This document shows, piece by piece, positions 50,680-59,334 of a DNA stretch of 64,000 nucleotides. The notes beneath the pieces were generated by a model. It did not search any database, was not told the origin of the DNA, and was given only the letters and a program-made list of their open reading frames with translations. Origin of the DNA: Flavobacterium inviolabile (GTDB lineage Bacteria; Bacteroidota; Bacteroidia; Flavobacteriales; Flavobacteriaceae); the NCBI RefSeq assembly GCF_013389455.1, contig NZ_CP058278.1:1302001-1366000 (forward strand). The letters run 5' to 3'. The translations under genes were made by a program, and so were the position numbers. Within the stretch, counting starts at the first letter, position 1. Every line of letters begins with the position of its first letter.

Positions 50680-52236
50680 CTATTTTTGTATTATAAATTC
50701 TACTCTTCTGTTTTTGCTTTCCTGCTCTTCGGAACAATTCCCTTTGCATTTAAACTTTAATTGTGTTTTACCGTATCCTTTGTAAGCCAGGCGGTTCTCA
50801 CTAACACCGTGCTGTATAAGATAAGCGTAAGCTGCTGCAGCACGTTTTTCGGATAAGGTCATGTTGTAATCTGCTTTTCCTTTGGAATCCGTATGTGCAT
50901 TGATGTTGATCTTCATGTCCGGATTCGCTTCCAGGGCATCGATAATTTTGTTTAACGAAAGCTCTGATTCTTTTTGTAGCGATGCTTTGTTAAAATCGAA
51001 ATAGATATTCTCAATTTCAATAGCGCTGTCTGTTATGTTGGCTTTTGTCTGAACCAGGGCAATGTGTTTGTTGTAATGTGTGGCGTTACCGTCCGGTTTG
51101 AAAAATATAGTATTTGGCAGGTAACCTTCTTTATTTGTTTCGATGCTGTAAGCCGATAGCGGATTCATTTTCAGGGCAATGTTACCATGAGCATCAGATG
51201 TTGTTTTCTTGATGATTTCGCCAAACTCATTTTTAATAACGATGCTGGCATTGGGTAAAGCGGTTTTAGTGATGCTTTCTTCTACTACGGCATTGAAATT
51301 TTGTTCCAGTTCTACCAGTTCGAATTTGTAAATGTCAAAATCGGACTTGTCGGCCTTTCTGTTCGAAGAAATATATCCCTTAGCGTTATTGCTGAAGGTA
51401 AACGCAATCTCATCATTATGAGTGTTGATGGTTTCTCCCAGGTTGGAACGATTGGTGATAGCCTTGTTTGTTAAAGAAACTCTGAAAACGTCATATCCGC
51501 CAAAAGTCTCGTGTCCTTTGGAAGAAAAATAAATGTATTTCTGGTCTGCAGTAGCATAAGGATATTTCTCGTCTTTATCGGAGTTTACCGTTGGACCCAA
51601 ATTGGTTACATTTTTCAATGTTCCGTCAGCAAGTACATCGGCACTGTAAATATCAAATCCTCCAAAACCACCTTTCATATCCGACGCGAAATAAATCTTC
51701 TTGCCGTTAGCATTCATATAAGGCGTTTCGATTGAATAATCACCGTTTATTGATAGTTCCTGGATGTCTTTCCAGTATCCTTTTGTTTCCAGATCAAGCG
51801 TCGCCTTTTGAAGCGAATATTGATTAGGATTGTTTTCTTTCGCTTTTGTTAGGTAAATTGTTTTCTCATCCGGAGAAAAAGTCACTCCGCCTTCATCGGT
51901 ATCGGCATCCAGTAATTTCGAGAAAATAACCGGGCGTAAAAGATTTCCGTTTTTGTCAAGATCGGTACAGAAAAGATTGTTGTAAGGCGTGTTCGTTACC
52001 GGATCAACGGAAACTTTGGCAAACCCTCTTTTTTTGTTAGACAAAATAAGGTACTTGTTCATAAAGAAAGCTGTTCCTACTTCGGATAACTCAGTATTTA
52101 CGCCTGAATCGAATGTAGTAAAGCTTAAACCGTTACTTTGCGGTAATTTATATGTTTTATTGGAATTACTCTGCCCCTGGGCGAATAATTGTGATGAAAA
52201 TAATAAAGAACAAACAATAATTTTGAAGGGTTTCAT
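50680..52236 (-). CDS. PD40/OmpA-family outer-membrane protein
   Basis: A 518-residue exported protein. Signal peptide MKPFKIIVCSLLFSSQLFAQ. Residues about 60-300 are PD40 (WD40-like) propeller repeats (GGFDIYSADVLADGTL, FGGYDVFRVSL, YIYFSSKG). Residues about 315-385 are a carboxypeptidase-regulatory-like domain (LPNASIVIKNEFGEII). The C-terminal 120 residues are OmpA peptidoglycan-binding (IENIYFDFNKASL, INAHTDSKGKADYN, NRRVEFIIQK). The common TPR region of PorE/SprE-like relatives is missing. It probably links outer membrane and cell wall. The small lipoprotein gene is co-transcribed. Confidence 0.9.
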   Translation of the reverse strand: MKPFKIIVCSLLFSSQLFAQGQSNSNKTYKLPQSNGLSFTTFDSGVNTELSEVGTAFFMNKYLILSNKKRGFAKVSVDPVTNTPYNNLFCTDLDKNGNLLRPVIFSKLLDADTDEGGVTFSPDEKTIYLTKAKENNPNQYSLQKATLDLETKGYWKDIQELSINGDYSIETPYMNANGKKIYFASDMKGGFGGFDIYSADVLADGTLKNVTNLGPTVNSDKDEKYPYATADQKYIYFSSKGHETFGGYDVFRVSLTNKAITNRSNLGETINTHNDEIAFTFSNNAKGYISSNRKADKSDFDIYKFELVELEQNFNAVVEESITKTALPNASIVIKNEFGEIIKKTTSDAHGNIALKMNPLSAYSIETNKEGYLPNTIFFKPDGNATHYNKHIALVQTKANITDSAIEIENIYFDFNKASLQKESELSLNKIIDALEANPDMKININAHTDSKGKADYNMTLSEKRAAAAYAYLIQHGVSENRLAYKGYGKTQLKFKCKGNCSEEQESKNRRVEFIIQK

Positions 52237-52440
52237 TTTGCTATGTTATCAACGTTTCTGGTATAATCTTTATGGATGTGACGAATATATACCCGATTAT
52301 TATGATTACGTTAATAAATCTTTAAACGGATGTAAATAATCGATAAAGTGCAACGGTGTAAAATAAAGACTACAATTTGAGAATTTCGTAAAACTTTAAG
52401 AAATAACAAAAGTGCGTGAAAATGTGATATTTATATAAAT

Positions 52441-52473
52441 AAAAAAAGCTCCAAACGTTAGTTTGAAGCTTTT
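52441..52473 (-). terminator. Terminator downstream of tRNA-Leu copy 2
   Basis: Stem agctccaaac/gtttgaagct (one G-T pair in RNA) with a gtta loop and a flanking A-run that reads as T-run on the minus strand. It is nearly the same element as at 49814-49843. Confidence 0.8.
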
Positions 52474-52474
52474 G

Positions 52475-52560
52475 TACTCAAGGCGGGACTTGAACCCGCA
52501 CGAACATTACTGTTCACTGGATTTTAAGTCCAGCGTGTCTACCAATTCCACCACTCGAGC
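52475..52560 (-). tRNA. tRNA-Leu(UAA), copy 2
   Basis: An 86-nt tRNA identical to copy 1 except in the 5' acceptor strand (GCTCGAG instead of GCTTGAG), which improves pairing with CTTGAGT. Same anticodon TAA and variable arm. It is followed on the minus strand by the same type of terminator. Confidence 0.96.
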
Positions 52561-52575
52561 ATTGTAAGGTAGTTG

Positions 52576-52648
52576 AGCGAAAAACGGGATTCGAACCCGC
52601 GACCTCAACCTTGGCAAGGTTGCGCTCTACCAACTGAGCTATTTTCGC
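52576..52648 (-). tRNA. tRNA-Gly(GCC)
   Basis: A 73-nt tRNA. Acceptor GCGAAAA/TTTTCGC with A-U/G-U pairs, D-arm GCTCAGTTGGTAGAGC, anticodon loop TTGCCAA (GCC), T-arm CGGGTTCGAATCCCG. It lies 15 nt upstream of tRNA-Leu copy 2 on the same strand, so the two are co-transcribed. Confidence 0.97.
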
Positions 52649-52793
52649 ATTTTCATTCTCTTTTTGAACTTCGCTATACTTGTTCTGTATTGCGGATGCA
52701 AATTTAGTACATAAATCTAATTACACAAGAAATATTCAGAAAAAAAACAAAACTTTTTTTTAATTTATTGATAACCTTTGGTTTAAAAATAAA

Positions 52794-55400
52794 TTATTTT
52801 TTGGTTAACATCCGTTTAATCTCGTTTAGCTTCATTAAAGCCTCTACAGGAGTCAGCGTATTGATGTCAATATTGAGAATCTCTTCTTTGATTTCTTCCA
52901 GTAGCGGATCGTCCAGATTGAAAATACTCAGCTGCATTTCCTCTTTATCCGACTTAACACCGGCTAAAGCTTCGCTCGAATGATCTTTTTCCAGTTTCTT
53001 TAATAACTTCTGGGCTTTCTGGATTACCGTTTGCGGCATACCTGCCATTTTAGCCACATGGATACCAAAACTGTGCGCACTGCCGCCTTTTACCAGTTTA
53101 CGGATAAATAATACCGTATCCTTTAATTCCTTTACGGAAACGTTGAAATTCTGAACCCCTTCAAAGATCACTTCCATCTCATTCAGTTCGTGGTAATGTG
53201 TGGCAAACAATGTTTTTGGTTTTGCCGGATGTTCATGTAAATATTCGGCAATGGCCCAGGCAATGGAAATACCGTCATAAGTACTCGTTCCGCGGCCGAT
53301 TTCGTCCAGAAGAACAAGACTTCTGTTGGAAATATTATTCAAAATAGATGCCGTTTCATTCATTTCCACCATAAACGTCGATTCTCCCATCGAAATATTG
53401 TCGGAAGCGCCCACACGGGTAAAGATTTTATCGACTATGCCCATTCGTACACTTTCAGCCGGAACAAAGCTGCCCATCTGTGCCAGTAATACAATAAGGG
53501 CTGTCTGGCGCAATATGGCTGATTTACCCGACATGTTCGGTCCGGTAATCATGATAATTTGCTGCGTTTTGTTGTCTAAGAAAACATCATTGGCAATATA
53601 AGGCGTACCCACAGGTAACTGCTTTTCAATTACCGGATGGCGTCCGTTTTTAATATCCAGTTCAAAACTCTCGTCCAGTACCGGCTGTATATAATTGTTT
53701 TCGATTGCCAGCTGTGTAAAAGAGGTAAGGCAATCCAGCTGCGCTACTAAATTAGCGTTTAGCTGAACTACTTTGATATAAGTCGAAATCCAGAGTACCA
53801 GCTGTTCGAATAATTCTACTTCCAGTTTGTAGATCTTCTCTTCAGCGCCCAGGATTTTACTTTCGTATTCTTTTAACTCTTCCGTAATATAACGCTCGGC
53901 ATTCACCAGGGTCTGCTTGCGGATCCATTCGGCAGGAACTTTGTCTTTATGTGTGTTACGAACCTCAATATAATACCCGAAAACATTGTTAAAGGATATT
54001 TTTAAAGAAGGAATTCCGGTTTTCGAACTTTCGCGTGCTTCCAGTGCTTCCAGGTATTCTTTTCCGGAAAAAGCGATACTGCGCAGCTCGTCCAGTTCTT
54101 CGTGGATTCCGGTTGCAATAGCATTTCCTTTATTGATCGAAACCGGTGCTTCCGGATTTAAAGTTGCTTTGATTTTTTCACGCAGTACTTCGCAGGCGTT
54201 TAATTTGTCTCCGATATTTCGCAACGAAGCATTGGCGCTTTCCATTGCCAGCGTTTTGATCGGGACAATAGCATCCAGCGAGTTGCACATATATACAATT
54301 TCACGCGGACTTACTTTTCCGGTGGCTACTTTTGAGATCAGACGCTCCAGGTCGGATATCTGTTTAATCTGATACTGTACTTTTTGTAACTCGTCTCCGT
54401 TTTCCTTGAAATAAGCCACCACTTCATGGCGGTCTTTAATGCGTTGCGCATCTTTCAGCGGAAGTGCCAGCCAGCGTTTCAGCAAACGGCTTCCCATAGG
54501 CGAAAGCGTTCTGTCGATAACGTCTAAAAGCGTTACGGCATTCGGATTCGTACTGTGGTATAATTCCAGGTTCCGGATTGTAAAACGGTCCATCCACACA
54601 TAGGCATCTTCGGCGATACGGTGAATGGAAGTGATATGTTGTATTTTGTTATGCTGTGTTTCTGATAAATAATATAAAATAGCTCCCGAAGCGATTAAGC
54701 CCTCCGGAAGTTCTTCAATACCAAACCCTTTTAATGAATTGGTCTGGAAATGATTCGTCAGCGTTTCAAAAGCATAGTCTTCTTTAAAGATCCAGTCTTC
54801 CAGGAAGAAAGCATGGAAATTTTCGCCAAAAGCCGCCTTAAACTGATTTTTATGGTTTTTCTGAACCAGGATTTCACTCGGACTGAAATTCTGCAACAGT
54901 TTGTCGATATATTCTTCATTACCCTGTGAGGTTAAAAACTCTCCGGTAGAAACATCAAGAAAAGATACACCTAAAAGTTTTTTGCCAAAATGAACGGAAG
55001 CCAGAAAGTTATTGGATTTAGAGCTAAGCACTTCATCGTTTAGCGCTACACCCGGAGTAACCAGTTCCGTAACCCCGCGTTTCACGATGGTTTTGGTCAT
55101 CTTGGGATCTTCCAGCTGGTCGCAAATCGCAACACGAAGTCCGGCTTTTACCAGTTTGGGCAAATACGTATTTAACGAATGGTGCGGGAATCCGGCTAAA
55201 GCGGTTTCAGAATCCGAACCGGCACCGCGTTTGGTCAGGGTGATTCCTAAAATCTGGGAAGCACGAACAGCATCATCACCAAAAGTTTCGTAAAAATCAC
55301 CCACACGGAACAGCAAACAGGCATCGGGATATTTCCTTTTGATTTCATTATATTGCTTCATTAGGGGCGTTTCTTTCGGAGTTTTTTCTTTTGTTGACAA
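52794..55400 (-). CDS. mutS: DNA mismatch repair protein MutS
   Basis: An 868-residue MutS, normal length. The N-terminal mismatch-reading motif [11 protein letters not shown] (Phe-x-Glu) is present, followed by connector, lever/clamp regions and the ATPase core: Walker [24 protein letters not shown] (Walker B/signature) and FATHYHEL. It recognises mismatches and recruits MutL. The start [20 protein letters not shown] is a normal short extension before the mismatch domain. The gene stands alone between the tRNAs and a divergent methyltransferase gene. Confidence 0.98.
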   Translation of the reverse strand: MSTKEKTPKETPLMKQYNEIKRKYPDACLLFRVGDFYETFGDDAVRASQILGITLTKRGAGSDSETALAGFPHHSLNTYLPKLVKAGLRVAICDQLEDPKMTKTIVKRGVTELVTPGVALNDEVLSSKSNNFLASVHFGKKLLGVSFLDVSTGEFLTSQGNEEYIDKLLQNFSPSEILVQKNHKNQFKAAFGENFHAFFLEDWIFKEDYAFETLTNHFQTNSLKGFGIEELPEGLIASGAILYYLSETQHNKIQHITSIHRIAEDAYVWMDRFTIRNLELYHSTNPNAVTLLDVIDRTLSPMGSRLLKRWLALPLKDAQRIKDRHEVVAYFKENGDELQKVQYQIKQISDLERLISKVATGKVSPREIVYMCNSLDAIVPIKTLAMESANASLRNIGDKLNACEVLREKIKATLNPEAPVSINKGNAIATGIHEELDELRSIAFSGKEYLEALEARESSKTGIPSLKISFNNVFGYYIEVRNTHKDKVPAEWIRKQTLVNAERYITEELKEYESKILGAEEKIYKLEVELFEQLVLWISTYIKVVQLNANLVAQLDCLTSFTQLAIENNYIQPVLDESFELDIKNGRHPVIEKQLPVGTPYIANDVFLDNKTQQIIMITGPNMSGKSAILRQTALIVLLAQMGSFVPAESVRMGIVDKIFTRVGASDNISMGESTFMVEMNETASILNNISNRSLVLLDEIGRGTSTYDGISIAWAIAEYLHEHPAKPKTLFATHYHELNEMEVIFEGVQNFNVSVKELKDTVLFIRKLVKGGSAHSFGIHVAKMAGMPQTVIQKAQKLLKKLEKDHSSEALAGVKSDKEEMQLSIFNLDDPLLEEIKEEILNIDINTLTPVEALMKLNEIKRMLTKK

Positions 55401-55530
55401 GGCTTAAAGATTTAAATATTCGTAAAGAGCGAAATTAAGGATTTTTTATAATAGAAAAATAAGATGTTTTGAACATAATGTTTTAAAAGCAAAAAGAAAA
55501 ACATTCGGGGATTCTGTCAAATTTTATAAT

Positions 55531-55538
55531 TAATTTTG
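55531..55538 (+). promoter_or_regulatory. -7 promoter box of the TrmH-family gene
   Basis: taattttg is an exact match to the Bacteroidetes TAnnTTTG -7 element, about 22 nt before the ATG at 55560. This rules out the in-frame ATG at 55536, which would lie inside the promoter. Confidence 0.7.
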
Positions 55539-55559
55539 CCCTCAATTATTTACAACAAG

Positions 55560-56096
55560 ATGAGAAAACTTGCCAATAGCGAATTAGAAAGAAAGAATGT
55601 AGCGGAATTTAAAGAAGCGGAAAAAACACCAATTGTCATTATACTGGACGATATCCGCAGCCTGCACAATATCGGTTCGGTTTTTAGAACAGCCGATGCT
55701 TTTTTAATTGAAAAAATCTATTTGTGCGGTATCACGGCAACGCCTCCCAATAAAGAGATCCACAAAACTGCATTGGGCGCAACCGATACGGTAAGCTGGG
55801 AATATGCCAAAGACGTGCTGGAAGTAATTGAAAACCTGAAAAAAGAAGAGGTTGCTGTTTTTGCGATTGAACAGGTGGAACACTCCGTTTTATTGCAGGA
55901 TTTCACACCGGAAACTGGTAAGAAATATGCACTGGTTTTTGGAAACGAAGTAAAAGGCGTTTCGCAGCAGGCAATCCATGAATGTGACGGGACAATTGAA
56001 ATTCCGCAATTGGGTACGAAACACTCGTTGAATATTTCGGTTAGTGCCGGAATTGTGGTTTGGGATTTATTTAAAAAACTGCAGTTTCCCGGTTAA
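55560..56096 (+). CDS. TrmH/SpoU-family RNA 2'-O-methyltransferase
   Basis: A 178-residue SPOUT methyltransferase that would transfer a methyl group from SAM to a ribose 2'-OH of tRNA or rRNA. The three SpoU motifs are present: LHNIGSVFRTADAF, ALVFGNEVKGVS and IPQLGTKHSLNISVSAGI (knot region). The length is catalytic domain only, with no substrate-binding extension, so the target cannot be told. Its stop overlaps the stop of the convergent folK fusion (shared ttaa). Confidence 0.92.
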   Translation: MRKLANSELERKNVAEFKEAEKTPIVIILDDIRSLHNIGSVFRTADAFLIEKIYLCGITATPPNKEIHKTALGATDTVSWEYAKDVLEVIENLKKEEVAVFAIEQVEHSVLLQDFTPETGKKYALVFGNEVKGVSQQAIHECDGTIEIPQLGTKHSLNISVSAGIVVWDLFKKLQFPG

Positions 56097-57229
56097 GACT
56101 GCATTTTTTCCTGGATCTGTTCCAGAATGCTCAGGTAATCTTCCTGGTTTTCCACAAAATCATAGTCGGAAACATCAATAATCAACACATTAAGACTCGT
56201 CTGCGATTTGATATAATCCAGATAGCCGCGGTTAATTTTGTCTAGGTATTCTGCGGGAATTTCCTGTTCATAAGAACGGCCTCTTTTTTTGATGTTTTGC
56301 AGTAAGCGTTCCGTGTTTTGGTAGAGGTATACATACAATCCCGGTTTGGGCATTTCTTTATAGATAATGTCAAACATGGTTTTATACAGGCGGAACTCGT
56401 CCGACCCTAATGTCACTTTCGCAAAAATCAGCGATTTAAAAATGTGATAGTCGGCAACGATAAAATCTTTAAACAAATCAAACTGTGCCAGGTCATCCGA
56501 CAACTGCAAATAACGATCGGCTAAAAATGACATTTCCAGCGGAAACGCATAACGGGCCTGATCTTTATAGAATTTGGGTAAAAACGGATTGTCGGCAAAA
56601 CCCTCCAGAATCAGTTTACCGTTAAAATCCTCGGAAATTTTGGTAGCCAGAGTCGTTTTTCCGGCGCCGATGTTGCCTTCAATTGCAATATAATTAAAAT
56701 GATGCATTTCAAACTTCTCCACCGGAGAAACAAGCTTGCCGGCAATTGTGCAGTGGCTGGTGTCTGCTGTAGTGGCGATTAGCTCTGAAATACTTTTCTT
56801 TAAAACCGGATGTTCCCATTCCAGATTTAAATCTTTAAAAGGTAGTAATACAAAAAGACGGTTTTGCATTTGCGGATGCGGAATCGTTAGTTCGTCAGTA
56901 GTTATTACCGTTTCGTTAAAAGCAATAATGTCTACATCGATCATTCGCGCTTGGTAACCTTGCTGTTCGTTCCGGGTTCTTCCCAGCTTTTTTTCAGCAG
57001 AAAGAATCTTTTTAAGGATGGTTTCGGCAGAAAAATAAGTGTGAAGTACAATGGCGCAATTGTAAAAAGCATCACTTTCAAAACCCCATGCGGGTGTTTC
57101 GTACAGGCGGGATACGCGAATTACGGTTCCTATACTTTTGTGGATCAGATTGATACACTGCTGGATGTTTTCCAAACGATTTCCCTGATTGCTTCCTAAT
57201 GATAATACAACTTGATTCTGACTGCGCAT
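56093..57229 (-). CDS. folK: Fusion: HPPK (FolK) and deoxynucleoside kinase
   Basis: A 378-residue two-domain enzyme. Residues 1-160 are 6-hydroxymethyl-dihydropterin pyrophosphokinase of folate synthesis (LSLGSNQGNRLENI, ARMIDVDIIAF, IPHPQMQNR). Residues about 175-378 are a deoxynucleoside kinase (P-loop IEGNIGAGKTT, middle motif DRYLQLSDDL, and KKRGRSYEQEIP), which would salvage deoxynucleosides. The fusion is well known in Flavobacteriaceae. The linker is Ser/Val-rich (about 160-174). Confidence 0.93.
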   Translation of the reverse strand: MRSQNQVVLSLGSNQGNRLENIQQCINLIHKSIGTVIRVSRLYETPAWGFESDAFYNCAIVLHTYFSAETILKKILSAEKKLGRTRNEQQGYQARMIDVDIIAFNETVITTDELTIPHPQMQNRLFVLLPFKDLNLEWEHPVLKKSISELIATTADTSHCTIAGKLVSPVEKFEMHHFNYIAIEGNIGAGKTTLATKISEDFNGKLILEGFADNPFLPKFYKDQARYAFPLEMSFLADRYLQLSDDLAQFDLFKDFIVADYHIFKSLIFAKVTLGSDEFRLYKTMFDIIYKEMPKPGLYVYLYQNTERLLQNIKKRGRSYEQEIPAEYLDKINRGYLDYIKSQTSLNVLIIDVSDYDFVENQEDYLSILEQIQEKMQS

Positions 57230-57264
57230 ACGGCAAAATAACTAAAAGAATTTTAGAATTGGAG

Positions 57265-57272
57265 TATATTTG
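57265..57272 (+). promoter_or_regulatory. -7 promoter box of the SppA gene
   Basis: tatatttg is an exact TAnnTTTG match, 106 nt before the likely SppA start and divergent from the folK fusion. Confidence 0.55.
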
Positions 57273-57377
57273 TGGGAAGTGTTGATAAGTTCTTGATAAA
57301 GCCGGGCCAAACAGCTTTCTTTGACTTCTTTTGTAACATTTATCGAAAAAAAACTACTTATAGTAAAAAGAAATAAA

Positions 57378-59144
57378 ATGAAATTTATAGGAAATGTAAT
57401 CGCAACTGTAGTCGGACTATTCGTTTTTTTTATGATGTTGTTTTTTGGGATTGTGCTGATCGGAGCAATCTTTGGAGGCGATAATGATAAGATAAAAGTA
57501 AAAGATAATTCCGTTATAGAACTGGATTTGTCTGAAGTGACGCATGATTATGGCGGGAAATTTAACTTCACCGATTTTAATTATTTTGAAGCAAAGCATG
57601 ATGGGGTAGTCGATGTTTTAAATGCAATCGATGCGGCTAAAAAAGACGATCGGATCAAAGGGATTTCTATTGTAAACAATGCTTCCATGCTGGGAATGGC
57701 ACAAAGAAAAGCCGTTCGTAACAAACTGGAAGAATTTAAAAAATCAGGAAAATTTGTTGTGGCTTACGCCAATGCCTATACGCAGGGAGAATATTATTTA
57801 GACTCTGTTGCCGATACACTTTATGTGAATCCGGTGGGAGAACTGGACTTTAAAGGACTGTCTACAGAAATCTTATTCTTCAAAGATTTTCAGGAAAAAT
57901 CAGGGATCAAGATGGAAGTTATCCGTCACGGAAAATATAAAAGTGCTGTAGAACCGTTTTTGGAAAACGAAATGAGTCCGGCAAACCGGGAACAAATGAC
58001 CGTTTTATTAAACTCTGTCTGGACAACGGTAGTTGATGATATTTCGAAAAGCAGAAAAATACCGGTGGACAGCCTGAATGTTATTGCAACAAATCTTGGA
58101 GCAAGAACTCCGGAAATGGCAAAAAACAAAAAACTGATCGATAAGATCGGTTATGAAGACGAATTCCACGACGGTATCCGTAAAGCCTTAAAAGTTGAAA
58201 AAGGAGAAGAATACAATAAAGTGAACATACTGGATTATGCCCGTAATGTAGCGACGACCAATGAAGAGTATTCAACGAAAGACAGAATTGCTATTATTTA
58301 TGCACAGGGTGAAATTTTATCGGGTGAAGGGGATGTAACCTACATTGGTGAAGGTTCAATGCGACGTTCTTTGGAAGCGGCCCGTAATGACGATAATGTA
58401 AAAGCGATTGTTTTGAGAATCGACAGCCCGGGTGGAAGTGCCTTAACATCGGAACTGATCTGGAGAGAAATTGAACTGACCAAAAAGAAAAAACCGGTAG
58501 TGGTTTCCATGGGTAACCTGGCAGCTTCCGGCGGATATTATATTGCCTGCAATGCCAATACTATTTTTGCAGAACCCAATACAATCACCGGTTCTATCGG
58601 GGTATTCGGAACCTTGCCGAACTTTAGTCCGCTGGCTAAAAAAATAGGGATCAATGCCGAACAGGTAAGAACCCATCAGAATGCATCCGGATACAGCGTT
58701 TTTGAACCGATTGACGAGAACTACAAAAATGTGGTTTTAGAAGGTGTGGAAAACATCTATAAAACATTTGTGAGCCGTGTGGCAACCGGAAGAAAAATGA
58801 CTTTCGCACAGGTAGACAGCATTGCGCAGGGACGTGTCTGGGCAGGAAGAGATGCAATCAAAGTAGGATTGGTCGACAAAATGGGCGGTATGGATGAAGC
58901 CATCAAACATGCAGCTTCTTTAGCCAAAATTAAAGAATACAAAACGGAAAGTTTTCCGGAATATGATAAAACGCTGCAGGATATGCTTCACAATTTTACC
59001 GGAATATCCATGTTCCAGGGAAGAGAAGCTTTGATCAAAGAGCAGATAGGTGAAGAAAGCTACCAGATTCTGGAGCAGATCAGAAAAGCCAATCAGCAAA
59101 GAGGCGTACAGGCGTTAATGCCGTTCCAGTTAGTGATCCGATAA
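57378..59144 (+). CDS. sppA: Signal peptide peptidase SppA (67-kDa type)
   Basis: A 588-residue inner-membrane serine protease that degrades leftover signal peptides. Residues 1-35 hold an N-terminal membrane anchor (VVGLFVFFMMLFFGIVLIGA). Two tandem S49 domains follow. In the second, IVLRIDSPGGSALTSELIWR and SMGNLAASGGYYIACNA contain the nucleophile Ser. The frame is open to 57321, but the ATG at 57378 begins the anchor and fits family starts. A terminator follows. Confidence 0.94.
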   Translation: MKFIGNVIATVVGLFVFFMMLFFGIVLIGAIFGGDNDKIKVKDNSVIELDLSEVTHDYGGKFNFTDFNYFEAKHDGVVDVLNAIDAAKKDDRIKGISIVNNASMLGMAQRKAVRNKLEEFKKSGKFVVAYANAYTQGEYYLDSVADTLYVNPVGELDFKGLSTEILFFKDFQEKSGIKMEVIRHGKYKSAVEPFLENEMSPANREQMTVLLNSVWTTVVDDISKSRKIPVDSLNVIATNLGARTPEMAKNKKLIDKIGYEDEFHDGIRKALKVEKGEEYNKVNILDYARNVATTNEEYSTKDRIAIIYAQGEILSGEGDVTYIGEGSMRRSLEAARNDDNVKAIVLRIDSPGGSALTSELIWREIELTKKKKPVVVSMGNLAASGGYYIACNANTIFAEPNTITGSIGVFGTLPNFSPLAKKIGINAEQVRTHQNASGYSVFEPIDENYKNVVLEGVENIYKTFVSRVATGRKMTFAQVDSIAQGRVWAGRDAIKVGLVDKMGGMDEAIKHAASLAKIKEYKTESFPEYDKTLQDMLHNFTGISMFQGREALIKEQIGEESYQILEQIRKANQQRGVQALMPFQLVIR

Positions 59145-59255
59145 TCCCCAACGTACTGTAGAAAAATGCTACAGCACAAACATCAGTAATCGTGTTGAAA
59201 CAAAACGGGTTCCGGAAACGGACGTAATAACGTACTATTCAACGATTTTTATACT

Positions 59256-59302
59256 AAACCAACTTATTTTCTGTTCGCATTAAATAAGTTGGTTTAATTT
59301 TT
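59256..59302 (+). terminator. Terminator after sppA
   Basis: A perfect 13-bp stem, aaaccaacttatt (59256-59268) and aataagttggttt (59283-59295), then aattttt. Confidence 0.85.
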
Positions 59303-59334
59303 GTAGTAAATTCGTAAGATAAATATTTCGAGTT

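Noticed and set aside
55536..55559. Upstream ATG for the TrmH-family gene
   Set aside because: It lies within an exact TAnnTTTG promoter box, so it would be at or before the transcription start.
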